This document shows positions 36,186 to 44,723 of a stretch of DNA of 64,000 bases, one piece after another; position 1 is the first letter of the stretch; every line of letters begins with the position of its first letter. The stretch is from assembly GCF_000284035.1 (NCBI RefSeq), contig NC_016887.1, positions 1,550,001-1,614,000 on the forward strand. The letters run 5' to 3'. The notes beneath the pieces were generated by a model, which saw nothing but the letters and a program-made list of their open reading frames with translations, was not told the origin of the DNA and searched no databases. Position numbers and translations under genes: made by a program. The stretch is from Nocardia cyriacigeorgica GUH-2. GTDB taxonomy: Bacteria; Actinomycetota; Actinomycetes; Mycobacteriales; Mycobacteriaceae.

Positions 36186-36890
36186 TCAGGAAGGCACCCG
36201 CTTCTGGAGTTGCGCGGCCAATTGTTCGCTGCCGGCGGGCACGATGTGCACGGTCTCACCGGCCTTGATGAGGTAGCGGCCGTCGCCGGCGACGTCGATC
36301 CAGGTGTAGTGCACGGGGGCGGGCGGTGTCGGCCGGTCCAGGCGCGCTTCGATGCGGATATGCCCTTCGGCGGTGTGCGGGGTGAGCAGCAGCCGCCGGA
36401 TCGGCAGCGCGGCCCGGTCGGTCGCGATGACGACTTCGTCATCGCGGATGGCCTCGACCGCCGCGGCGCGCGCCGGTTCGCGGCCCGCGGGTGTCTTGGG
36501 CAGCAGGGCGGCGATGCGGGCGCCGAGTTTGGCGCTGTGCCCGATCGATATCCGCACCTGCCCGCCGAAGTCCGCTGTGCGCCCGGGTTCCTGGACCGCG
36601 AGTACGCCGCGGTCGAAAACAGCGGCGGCCAGCAGCCGGATTTCGCTGCCTGCGGTGTGCCCGCCGCCGACGGCGACGATTCGGGTGTGCGGGGCGGCGA
36701 GGATGCGCAGGCAGGCCGACAGATCGGGGTCCGCGCCCAGCGGCAGGCGGGTGGCGAGTTCGGCGCGCAGCGCGTCGGCCTCGCGTTCGGTGCGCGGGGT
36801 CTCCAGGATGCGCAAGGGGTATGGATGCCGGTCCTGATCGGTTTCGCGCCAGATATGGGCGAACTCGTCCGGGGTGAACGTCCAACTCAC
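36186..36890 (-). CDS. EspG-family ESX secretion-associated chaperone
   Basis: EspG proteins bind PE-PPE pairs in the cytosol and deliver them to the ESX membrane complex. The 234-residue protein has the family start MSWTFTPDEFAHIWRETDQDRHPYPL, then alternating strands including TRIVAVGGGH and IRISIGHSAKLG, and ends in AGETVHIVPAGSEQLAAQLQKR. GTG start with a GTGAGGA site. It is the first gene of a three-gene unit with the YxxxD and PPE-like genes. No EccB, EccC, EccD, EccE or MycP gene is in the window, so it must work with an ESX system encoded elsewhere. Confidence 0.8.
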   Translation of the reverse strand: MSWTFTPDEFAHIWRETDQDRHPYPLRILETPRTEREADALRAELATRLPLGADPDLSACLRILAAPHTRIVAVGGGHTAGSEIRLLAAAVFDRGVLAVQEPGRTADFGGQVRISIGHSAKLGARIAALLPKTPAGREPARAAAVEAIRDDEVVIATDRAALPIRRLLLTPHTAEGHIRIEARLDRPTPPAPVHYTWIDVAGDGRYLIKAGETVHIVPAGSEQLAAQLQKRVPS

Positions 36891-37143
36891 GACCCGATCA
36901 CATCCTCACCGCACCCACCGACGCTGCCCCGACAGCTTAGTGGCCGGCGCCGGCCAGGTCGCGCCTGTCGCGCCGTCGGGCGGCGTGGCACCGGCGGGGC
37001 CCCGAGGATTGTGAGCTAACACCATGGTCAATTCTCGGATATACAGACAATGCTCGGATTTACTCGGTCGCGGGCCCACCGCGTCCGTGGTGGGCCCGAG
37101 AATATGAGCTGCCCGGCACCGGCCGGGAGCGATGGGAGGAAGC
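36891..37143. promoter_or_regulatory. Divergent promoter region of the espG unit and the biosynthetic operon
   Basis: About 250 bp without a gene. Two near-identical direct repeats, CTCGGATATAC (37034-37044) and CTCGGATTTAC (37053-37063), lie 19 bp apart, followed by a third CTCGG at 37063; spacing of two helical turns suits a regulator. GACAAT (37046-37051) could be the -10 of the rightward operon. On the other strand TAAGCT (36939-36934) could be the -10 for the espG gene. Confidence 0.45.
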
Positions 37144-39879
37144 GTGCAGCTGCTCGGACCGTGGACCGACTCGACGGCCATCTCGGCCTCGGCAGGGGGT
37201 AAGGCCCGCGGATTGCACCTGCTGCACAACAGTGGCTTCGCGGTGCCGGAGTGGACGGTGCTCGGCACCGATGTCTTCGACGCGTTCGCCGCCGGTGCGG
37301 ACCTGAACGAGCAGATCGCGCAGTTCGCCGCCGCCGACACACCCGAGGCGGCCGCGGCGGCGGGCGCGGCAGTGCGGTCGGCGATCGAGACCGCCGAGCT
37401 GCCCGCCGAGGTCACCGCCCTGATCGGCGAAGGGTATCGCCGCCTCGGCAGCGTGCCGATCGCGGTGCGTTCCTCGGTGTCCGCCGAGGACGGCCCCGCG
37501 CATTCCTATGCCGGTCAATTCGATTCGTATCTCAACGTCGACGGCGAGGACGCGGTGCTGCGCCAGGTGCGCGCCTGCTGGGCGTCGGCGTTCTCGCAGC
37601 GCGCGATCCAGTACGCGTTCGCCCACGATCAGCCCAGGGTGGCGGCCGTCGCCGTGGTGTTGCAGCGGCTGGTGCCTGCCCGGGTCAGCGGGGTCATGTT
37701 CACCGCGAACCCGGCCAGTGGTGCGCCCGACGAGCTGGTGATCAGCGCCGTGTACGGCCTGGGTGAGGGTCTGGTGTCGGGTGCGGTGGACGCCGATTCG
37801 GTGGTCGTGGATCGCGCGGGTGCGGTGCTCGAGACCGTCATCGGGGACAAGGACCGCGCCTTCCTGCCCGATGCGGCCGGCGGCTCGGTGCCCGGCGAGG
37901 TCGATGCCGAGCGCCGCGTACGCCTGGCACTGTCCGACGCCGAGATCGCCGGTCTCGCCGAGCTCGGCCGCAAGCTCGAGGCCGCGCTTGGCGCACCGCA
38001 AGACATCGAATGGGCCATCGACGACGACGGCATCTGGTTCCTGCAGGCCCGCCCCATCACCACCGCGCTGGCCGCGCCGGCCGATCGGGCACTGGCCGAG
38101 ACCGCACTGATCCGCGGCGCCGGTGAGGACGTGCCCGACGGCGAGACCCGGATCTGGGACAACTCGAACATCATCGAAAGTTTCAGCGGTCTCACCTCGC
38201 CACTGACCTACACCACCGCCGCCGACATCTACGGTCGTGTTTACCGCGGTTACGCCGAATCGCTGCAGGTGCCGCCCGCGCAGTTGCGCCAGACCGATGC
38301 GTGGACGCCGGTACTGCTCGGCTACTTCCACGGCCGCGTGTACTACAACCTGCTGCACTGGTATCGCATGGTCGGTATCGCGCCCGGCTATCCGCTCAAC
38401 CGCAAAGTGCTCGAGGCCGCCCTCGGGGTGGACGAACCGCTGCCCGACGACATCGCGAAAACCTTGCGGCCCTACACCTTCGACTCGACCGCCGCGCGGA
38501 TCCGCTCGCGCACGATCACCACCGTCACCTATCTGCGCAGGCTGTTCGGCATCGACGCGATGGTCGAGCAGTTCCTCACCGAGTTCTACCGCGTCTATGA
38601 CGAGTACGAGGCCCTCGACTACACCACCCTCACCGGTGAGCAGGCCTACGCCGCCTACCGCAAGGTCGACGCCGATCTGGTGCGGCGATGGGGCCCGCTC
38701 ATGGTGCTCGACGCCATCCTGCTCACCTGCACCGGCGCGATGTTCCTGCTCACCAAGCTGTTCCTGCCGAAGGCGCCGGAATGGTTCCTGTACGCGGTGG
38801 TCGGGCCCGGTGCGGATGTGGAGTCGGCGGAGCCGGCGCGGGCGTTGACGGCGATGGCCGAAACCGTGCACGCCGATCCGGATCTGACCGCGCTCATCAA
38901 TTCGACCGAGCCGCAACAGATCTACCGGCAGCTGTATGCCAACGACACCTATGCGGCGTTCCGGGCCGAGGTCGATGCCTACATCGACCGATACGGCTAC
39001 CGCAGCCTGGACGAGTTGAAATTGGAAACCCCGGATCTGCGCGAGGATCCGGCGAGCCTGTTCGTCATGCTGCGCAGTGCGCTGGGCCGGGTGGGCCAGG
39101 CCGGGCAGCAGCCCGATCGCGCCGCCGAAGCCGACGCCTACCTCGACGCACACCTCACCGGTTTCCGCAGACGAATCTATGAACGTCTGCGCGCCAAGGT
39201 TTCTCGCAGCGCCGCGCACCGCGAGCGGTTGCGGTTCTGCCGCACCAGAGCGTTCGGCATGGTGAAGCGGATGATCCGGGTGATGGGCCGCGATCTCGCC
39301 GCGCGCGGGGTGATCGACGAGTTCTCCGACGTCTTCTATCTCACCGTGCAGGAGCTGCGCGGTAGCTACGAGGGTGCCGACACCGGCGACTACCGCGCAC
39401 TGGTGGCTGCGCGAAAGGTGCAGCGCGCCAAGGACGCCGGGCTGGTGGCGCCCGCGCGCTTCAGCACCGTCGGGTCCACCTTCGGCAGGCAGGAACTGGC
39501 TTCCCAGGGCTGGGTTCCCGTCACCGATACCCCGCCCGCGACCCCGGGTACGGTCCTGGCAGGCACGCCGTCATCATCCGGTGTGGTCGAGGGCGGCGCG
39601 GTTGTGGTAGACGAGCCCCGTGACGTCGCCGGTGGCATCCTGATCGCCTACCGCACCGACCCCGGATGGGTGGCGGCGCTGCCGTCCGCGTCGGCGCTGG
39701 TGATCGAGCGGGGCAGCCCGCTCACCCACGTCGCGATCGTGGCGCGTGAGCTCGGCGTGCCGACGGTCGTGCAGGTCAAAGACATCACCAAGCGGATACG
39801 GACGGGAATGCGGATACGGGTGGACGGAACCACGGGGACTGTGACGGTGCTGTCCGGAGAGGAATCCGGCGATGCGTGA
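37144..39879 (+). CDS. PEP-synthase-like dikinase (rifampin phosphotransferase type)
   Basis: A 911-residue ATP dikinase that moves a phosphate of ATP through an active-site His to a substrate. N-terminal ATP-binding domain (about 1-310): SAGGKARGLHLL, AVRSSVSAEDGPAHSYAGQF, GVMFTANPASGAPDE, YGLGEGLVSGAVD, FLQARPIT. A helical middle domain (about 330-800), then the phosphohistidine domain with ERGSPLTHVAIVARELG, His862. The order ATP domain, middle, His domain is that of rifampin phosphotransferases and PEP synthases. The C-terminal TIM barrel of true PEP synthase is missing, so it should not make PEP. First gene of an eight-gene operon; it overlaps the next by 8 bp. The acceptor is unknown; a pathway intermediate or self-resistance are the options. 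GTG 37144 has GGGAGGA 5 nt upstream; ATG 37132 is an alternative. Confidence 0.86.
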   Translation: MQLLGPWTDSTAISASAGGKARGLHLLHNSGFAVPEWTVLGTDVFDAFAAGADLNEQIAQFAAADTPEAAAAAGAAVRSAIETAELPAEVTALIGEGYRRLGSVPIAVRSSVSAEDGPAHSYAGQFDSYLNVDGEDAVLRQVRACWASAFSQRAIQYAFAHDQPRVAAVAVVLQRLVPARVSGVMFTANPASGAPDELVISAVYGLGEGLVSGAVDADSVVVDRAGAVLETVIGDKDRAFLPDAAGGSVPGEVDAERRVRLALSDAEIAGLAELGRKLEAALGAPQDIEWAIDDDGIWFLQARPITTALAAPADRALAETALIRGAGEDVPDGETRIWDNSNIIESFSGLTSPLTYTTAADIYGRVYRGYAESLQVPPAQLRQTDAWTPVLLGYFHGRVYYNLLHWYRMVGIAPGYPLNRKVLEAALGVDEPLPDDIAKTLRPYTFDSTAARIRSRTITTVTYLRRLFGIDAMVEQFLTEFYRVYDEYEALDYTTLTGEQAYAAYRKVDADLVRRWGPLMVLDAILLTCTGAMFLLTKLFLPKAPEWFLYAVVGPGADVESAEPARALTAMAETVHADPDLTALINSTEPQQIYRQLYANDTYAAFRAEVDAYIDRYGYRSLDELKLETPDLREDPASLFVMLRSALGRVGQAGQQPDRAAEADAYLDAHLTGFRRRIYERLRAKVSRSAAHRERLRFCRTRAFGMVKRMIRVMGRDLAARGVIDEFSDVFYLTVQELRGSYEGADTGDYRALVAARKVQRAKDAGLVAPARFSTVGSTFGRQELASQGWVPVTDTPPATPGTVLAGTPSSSGVVEGGAVVVDEPRDVAGGILIAYRTDPGWVAALPSASALVIERGSPLTHVAIVARELGVPTVVQVKDITKRIRTGMRIRVDGTTGTVTVLSGEESGDA

Positions 39880-42800
39880 CACCGATGACGTAGCGACGGT
39901 ACGCAATTGGCTCGTCGAGCCCGACGCGTCCACCGGCATCCATTTCGCCGACGAGGCCGATGGCTGGGATTACCGCAGCTACGCCGAGCTGGCCGAGCTC
40001 ACCTGGTCGATCGCGCAGGTGATGCGCGAGCACGGCATGGGCAGCGGCGACGGCGCCTGCGTCGTCATGCCGACCGGATTCCCGTGTACCGCGGCGTTTT
40101 ACGCGGTGTGGGCGTGTGGCGGGGTGTTCACTCCGGTGGCACCGCCGATGTTCGGTGATCTCGATCAGTACATCGCGCATGTGGCCGCGATCCTGGCGCA
40201 GGCGCAACCGCGGGTGGTGGTGACCTCGGTCGAGTTCGAGCAGCTCGCCCGTCGCGCGATGGTGGAGGCGGGCCGCGCGGATGAACCGGTGGTCGTCGAT
40301 CCGGCCGCCTTGCCACAGGCACCAGCCGAACGGGTTTTCGGCGCGCCCGATCCGTGCGCGCTGTTGCAGTTCACCTCCGGATCCACCGGTACCCCGCGCG
40401 GGGTGCGGGTGAGCTGGCACAACCTGGCCAACAACATCGCGATGATCTCGCGGCTGATCGACTGGCAGCCGGGTGAGGCGATGGTGTCGTGGCTGCCGCT
40501 GTATCACGATATGGGCCTGGTCGGCGCGTTCCTGACCACTGTCACCAATCAGGGCGAGCTGTATCTGATGCGGCCGGACCAGTTCGTGCGCGATCCGGTG
40601 CGCTGGCTGCGGGCGATGACCCGGGCCCAGCATTCGCCCTCACCGTCGTTCGCGCTCGGCTACGTGGCGCACCGGGTTCGGCCCGACGATATCGCCGATC
40701 TGGATCTGTCCGGCTGGCGGACCCTTGCCGTCGGGTCGGAGCCGGTCGAAGTGGCCGATCTGCAATCGTTCGCCGAACTCACCGGCCGCCAGGGTTTTTC
40801 GATGAACGCCTACACCCTCGCCTACGGTCTGGCCGAGGCCACGCTGATGGTGACCTCCTCGGCCCGCGGCCGCCCGGTGACGGCGCTGCGGCTGGACAAC
40901 GCGACGCTGCGGTTCGGCGCGCCGGTCTCGGTGCTCGAGGAACAACCACTCGACGACACCCACCGAGTGGAGGGTGCCGGCTGGATCACCGGCCTCGGCT
41001 ATTCCACCCCCGAATCGACCGTGCGGGTGGTCGACGAGGACGGCAACGATCTGCCCGACGGCACCCTCGGCGAAATGATCGTGGTGGGTGATTCGGTGGC
41101 CCTCGGCTATTCCGGGCCGCCGAGCCCGGGATCGTCCACCCGAATCGAGGACGGCGTGCTCTACACCGGCGACGCCGGATTCCTGCACCACGGCGAGGTT
41201 TTCGTGCTCGGCCGGATGGGTTCGAGCCTGAAGGTGCGTGGCCGGTCGGTGTTCATGGAAGACATCGAATCGCGGGTGGCCCAGGACACCGGCATCACCA
41301 AGGGCAAACTCGCCGCGGTGGCGATCACCGAGGCCGGTGCGCAGGGCATCGCGCTGTTCGCCGAATCGTCACCGGGGGACTGGATCACCGAGGCGCGCAA
41401 GATCATTCGGGGTGAGCTCGGGCCCGCGCAGACAGTCACCATCGTCACCGGCCCGCGTGGGCTCATCCGGCGCACCTCCAGCGGTAAACCGCGGCGCAGG
41501 CACATGTGGCAGCTGTTCGCCGACGGCGCCCTCGACGGCTCGGTGGTGCACGAGACAGACGGCACCGCGTCGTCGGGCAGTAGTGCGGTGGCGCCGGCCG
41601 ATACCGGCACGCCCACGCCGACCTTGCCCGCCGACCGCAGCCGCGAACTGCTCGACGCCGCGCTCGCCCAAGTCTCCGTCCCGGCGGATTCGGCGGTGCT
41701 GTTCGAGGGCTCGCTCGCCGAAGGCTTCGGCAACGAAGGCTCGGACGTGGACTTCCTGGTCGTGGCGCCGGGCGCCGAGGAGATGCCTACCCTGCCGACG
41801 GTGCTGTTCATCGATGGCCGCCGCGTCGAGGTGCGTACCCGCTCGGAGGCCCAGCTGCGACGCCAACTCGACACGGTCGCCCAGGCCGCCGATCCCACGG
41901 TCCTGGACGAAGACCTGCTCAACCGCTGCCAGCGATTCCTGCGCGCCACCCTCGTGCGCCCCGGCGCCCCCGATATCGACGACTTGCGCGCGACCCTGCC
42001 GCACGGCGAGTTCGCGGCCGCGCTGGCCGACTGGTGGGCCGCCCGCGCTCGCCAAGCCCTGCGCTACGCGGTGGCGCTGCGCACCCTGGATGCGTCCGGC
42101 GAAGCGACCGAATGGGCGCGCGACGGCCTGCGTCAGGCGATGAAGGCCTGGGCCGCCGGGGTGCACGAGACCTACCTCGAAACCAAATGGCTGCCTCAGC
42201 AGTTGACCCGCATCGGCGACGACGAGCGGATCACCAGGTTCCACGACCTGCTCACCCCGGCCGGGCGATCCACGATCGCCTGCGCCACGGGCGAACCGTC
42301 CGAGCCGGCGTCCGCAGCGGATTCCGATCGGCCGCGCGGCATTCTGGGCGCCGCCACCGAGCGTGCCTTGGAACAGCGGCTGTGGTGGGATCAACTGCTG
42401 GCCCTGGCCGCCGACCTCGGCGTCACCGGGATCAGCGACGACGCCGATCAGATCCTGTTCGCCCGCATCCCCGGTGTCACCACCTGGAAGATCGGCGAGC
42501 GCATCCACGTCATCCGCGGCGACCGCGACGTGTTCGTACTCTCCGAACGCGGCGGCCGGGCCTGGCGGTCGGTGGTGTTCCGGCATTCGCTGGCCGCGGT
42601 GCTCGCGCGAGCGAAGACCGATATCCGCGGTGAACTCGCCGAATTCCTGCGTCTGGGCCTGGTCGGTCTGGAGTGGCGCGGCGATGGACCCGTCGAACCG
42701 GCGCTGGCCATGTGTAAACCCTTGCGGCCCTACACGCCCGTCCCGTCGTGGGCGGCGCCGACGCTGGGCGTCACCGGTGCGGTGAGCACCGACCCGGTCG

Positions 42801-43378
42801 CGACCCTGTCGCCGCTGCCTGCACCCCGCTTCACCGAATGCGCGATGAACCTGGTGTGGTCGAACATCGTGCTGGAGAACGCCCGCGAGGATCTGGCCGG
42901 TGCGGTGAAGAACGCGCAGGGCGCGGTCGCCGATATCGCCGCGCACCGGATGATCGCGATGGCCGTGCGGGTGCTGTTGTCGGCCTTCGGTATTCATCCG
43001 CTGCCCGCCGATGTCGCGCCGGTCGAGACGGTGCGCCGGTTGCTCCCGTCGCACGCCGGGCGTCGCGGTGAGCTGCTGGACGCACTCGAAGCGGCTCAGG
43101 CGGTGAGCTTTTCGACCGCCATCACCTCCGGCGCGGACCTGATGACCGGCTTCGCCGTGCTCGACGATTTCGTGGTGTTGGTGCGCGCGGTGGCCGGTGG
43201 CGCCGACTTCCCGGCGTCGTTCGATTCGCGCGAACAGTGGCGGCGCACCCTCGCCATCGGCTACGACTGGTTGCGTATCGCCGGCTATCTCGACACCGAC
43301 CTGCCGCTGGACGAGGCCCGCGACCTGTTGAGCACCGGCGGCCAGCAACCCCATCTACGCGAAAGCGAGCCCGCATGA
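39872..43378 (+). CDS. Fatty acyl-AMP ligase fused to a nucleotidyltransferase-like domain
   Basis: A 1168-residue multidomain protein. Residues 1-545 are a FAAL/long-chain acyl-AMP ligase: LLQFTSGSTGTPRGV (near 166), SWLPLYHDMGLVGAFL, YGLAEATL, YTGDAGFLHHGEVFVLGRMG, VRGRSVFMEDIE (near 455), and RTSSGKPRRRHMW (near 533). Such enzymes load acyl-AMP onto an ACP, and an ACP gene follows. Residues about 605-640 read VLFEGSLAEGFGNEGSDVDFLVV, the hG[GS]-x(9-13)-DhDh pattern of the DNA polymerase beta-type nucleotidyltransferases. About 860-935 (IPGVTTWKIGERIHVI to LGLVGLEW) looks like a PqqD-type winged helix, weakly. The remainder is unassigned helical sequence. I know no described enzyme with this architecture. 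It overlaps the ACP gene by 4 bp. Confidence 0.85.
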   Translation: MRDTDDVATVRNWLVEPDASTGIHFADEADGWDYRSYAELAELTWSIAQVMREHGMGSGDGACVVMPTGFPCTAAFYAVWACGGVFTPVAPPMFGDLDQYIAHVAAILAQAQPRVVVTSVEFEQLARRAMVEAGRADEPVVVDPAALPQAPAERVFGAPDPCALLQFTSGSTGTPRGVRVSWHNLANNIAMISRLIDWQPGEAMVSWLPLYHDMGLVGAFLTTVTNQGELYLMRPDQFVRDPVRWLRAMTRAQHSPSPSFALGYVAHRVRPDDIADLDLSGWRTLAVGSEPVEVADLQSFAELTGRQGFSMNAYTLAYGLAEATLMVTSSARGRPVTALRLDNATLRFGAPVSVLEEQPLDDTHRVEGAGWITGLGYSTPESTVRVVDEDGNDLPDGTLGEMIVVGDSVALGYSGPPSPGSSTRIEDGVLYTGDAGFLHHGEVFVLGRMGSSLKVRGRSVFMEDIESRVAQDTGITKGKLAAVAITEAGAQGIALFAESSPGDWITEARKIIRGELGPAQTVTIVTGPRGLIRRTSSGKPRRRHMWQLFADGALDGSVVHETDGTASSGSSAVAPADTGTPTPTLPADRSRELLDAALAQVSVPADSAVLFEGSLAEGFGNEGSDVDFLVVAPGAEEMPTLPTVLFIDGRRVEVRTRSEAQLRRQLDTVAQAADPTVLDEDLLNRCQRFLRATLVRPGAPDIDDLRATLPHGEFAAALADWWAARARQALRYAVALRTLDASGEATEWARDGLRQAMKAWAAGVHETYLETKWLPQQLTRIGDDERITRFHDLLTPAGRSTIACATGEPSEPASAADSDRPRGILGAATERALEQRLWWDQLLALAADLGVTGISDDADQILFARIPGVTTWKIGERIHVIRGDRDVFVLSERGGRAWRSVVFRHSLAAVLARAKTDIRGELAEFLRLGLVGLEWRGDGPVEPALAMCKPLRPYTPVPSWAAPTLGVTGAVSTDPVATLSPLPAPRFTECAMNLVWSNIVLENAREDLAGAVKNAQGAVADIAAHRMIAMAVRVLLSAFGIHPLPADVAPVETVRRLLPSHAGRRGELLDALEAAQAVSFSTAITSGADLMTGFAVLDDFVVLVRAVAGGADFPASFDSREQWRRTLAIGYDWLRIAGYLDTDLPLDEARDLLSTGGQQPHLRESEPA

Positions 43379-43635
43379 GCGCCATCGACACCGCCGTCGC
43401 CGACCGGGTCCGCGCCCTCATCCGCGCCATGGCGCCGGACCAGGACGCACCCATGGCCGATGACCAGCGGCTCATGGAGGACCTGGGTTTCGATTCGCTG
43501 CGGCTGATGGAACTGACCGTGGTGCTCGAGCGCGCCTTCGAGCTGCCGCGATACAAGCCCGAAGAGCTGGTCGGGGTGCGCCGGGTCGGCGAGGTGGTCA
43601 CGCTGATCAGCGGAAGTCTGGACGGCCGGGCATGA
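43375..43635 (+). CDS. Acyl carrier protein
   Basis: An 86-residue carrier protein with the phosphopantetheine attachment motif EDLGFDSLRLMEL (Ser in DSL) and the usual four-helix pattern. It should accept the acyl group activated by the upstream FAAL and present it to the reductase or to the AfsA-like protein downstream. Its ATG overlaps the FAAL stop and its stop overlaps the next start (ATGA at both ends), so stoichiometric, coupled translation is likely. No phosphopantetheinyl transferase gene is nearby. Confidence 0.92.
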   Translation: MSAIDTAVADRVRALIRAMAPDQDAPMADDQRLMEDLGFDSLRLMELTVVLERAFELPRYKPEELVGVRRVGEVVTLISGSLDGRA

Positions 43636-44723
43636 GCGATCGCGATACCGCCCTCGTCACCGGCGCGACCGGACTGGTCGGCGCCGAAGTGGTGGCCCGG
43701 CTCGCCGCGGCGGGCCGGCCGGTCGCGGCGGTGCTGCACAGCAAGGGCGAGATCACCCGCAACGACGGCACTCTGCTGGAACCGGGAACCGCGGTCACCG
43801 GCGATATCCGGGCCGCGGGTTTCGGGCTGGGCGATCGCGACGCCGCGGATCTGGCCGAGCGGGTCGGGGTGATCGTGCACTGCGCGGCCACCACCGCCTT
43901 CGATGCCTCCGACGAGGAGTACGAACAGCTCAACGTGGCGGGCACGGCCAACGCCATCGACCTCGCCGAGCGCTGGCAGGTCCCGCTGGTGCACGTGAGC
44001 ACCGCCTACGTGTGCGGGATGCGCGGCGGCACCATCCGGGAGGACGAACTCGACACCGGCCACGGGTTCGGCAACGGCTACGAGGCCAGTAAGTTCCGCG
44101 CCGAACAGCTGGTCCACGCGGCCGGTGCACGCGGTGTGCGGTGGGCGATCGTGCGTCCGGGCATCGTCACCGGCGCGACCGGCACCGGCGTCATCCGCGA
44201 ATACAAGAACCTCTACACCGTGGTGAAGCTGATGGTGGAGGGCAAACTGCGCTCGCTGCCCGGCCGCTACGACGCCACCCTGTCGCTGGCCCCGGTCGAC
44301 CATGTGGCCGATGTGGTGGCCGCGGCGGTCCTCGATTTCGATTCGGCGGCCGGGCGCACGATGCACGCGCTCGGGCGCGACACGTTGTCGTTGCGTGAGG
44401 TCTCCGATGTGCTCGCCGAGTACCCGTCGTTCGAGGTGGCGACCTTCGTCCCGGAGACCAGCTTCGCCGAAGCCGATCTCGCCCCCATCGAACGCGAGTA
44501 CTACCGCCGCATCGGCTCGCTCTACACCAGCTACTTCCGCCGCCGGCTGGTCTTCGACACCGAGCACGCCGACGCGCTGCTCGGCCGTCCGTCCCCGGCC
44601 ACCGGTAAGGAGTACCTGCGCACCCTGCTCGACTACTGCCTGGAATCCGGGTATCTCGGCGTACCACTGCCCTCGATCGAGGAAGTCTTGGCGGGCAACG
44701 GTTTCGGTGGGGTGCGCCGATGA
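43632..44723 (+). CDS. SDR reductase, thioester-reductase/fatty acyl reductase type
   Basis: A 363-residue extended SDR (NAD_binding_4). TGATGLVGAEV binds the dinucleotide; VHCAATTAFD, STAYVCG and YEASKFRAEQLV provide the Ser/Thr-Tyr-Lys triad; VRPGIVTGATGTG and the C-terminal half (SLAPVDHVADVVAAAV) are typical of thioester reductase domains that release acyl chains from carrier proteins as aldehydes or alcohols. With an ACP gene directly upstream, a 2- or 4-electron reductive release of the acyl chain is the natural reading (inference). It could instead act on a free sugar or ketone. Overlaps neighbours by 4 bp on both sides. Confidence 0.86.
   Translation: MSDRDTALVTGATGLVGAEVVARLAAAGRPVAAVLHSKGEITRNDGTLLEPGTAVTGDIRAAGFGLGDRDAADLAERVGVIVHCAATTAFDASDEEYEQLNVAGTANAIDLAERWQVPLVHVSTAYVCGMRGGTIREDELDTGHGFGNGYEASKFRAEQLVHAAGARGVRWAIVRPGIVTGATGTGVIREYKNLYTVVKLMVEGKLRSLPGRYDATLSLAPVDHVADVVAAAVLDFDSAAGRTMHALGRDTLSLREVSDVLAEYPSFEVATFVPETSFAEADLAPIEREYYRRIGSLYTSYFRRRLVFDTEHADALLGRPSPATGKEYLRTLLDYCLESGYLGVPLPSIEEVLAGNGFGGVRR

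Noticed and set aside
37060..39219. A 719-codon antisense frame over the dikinase gene
   Set aside because: Gly/Arg/His-rich sequence typical of an antisense shadow; the plus strand encodes a clear dikinase.
37144..39879. Housekeeping PEP synthase (PpsA)
   Set aside because: The C-terminal PEP-binding barrel is missing, and the gene is embedded in the operon.
41369..43354. A 661-codon antisense frame over the FAAL fusion gene
   Set aside because: Same reason: low-complexity antisense translation with no family pattern.
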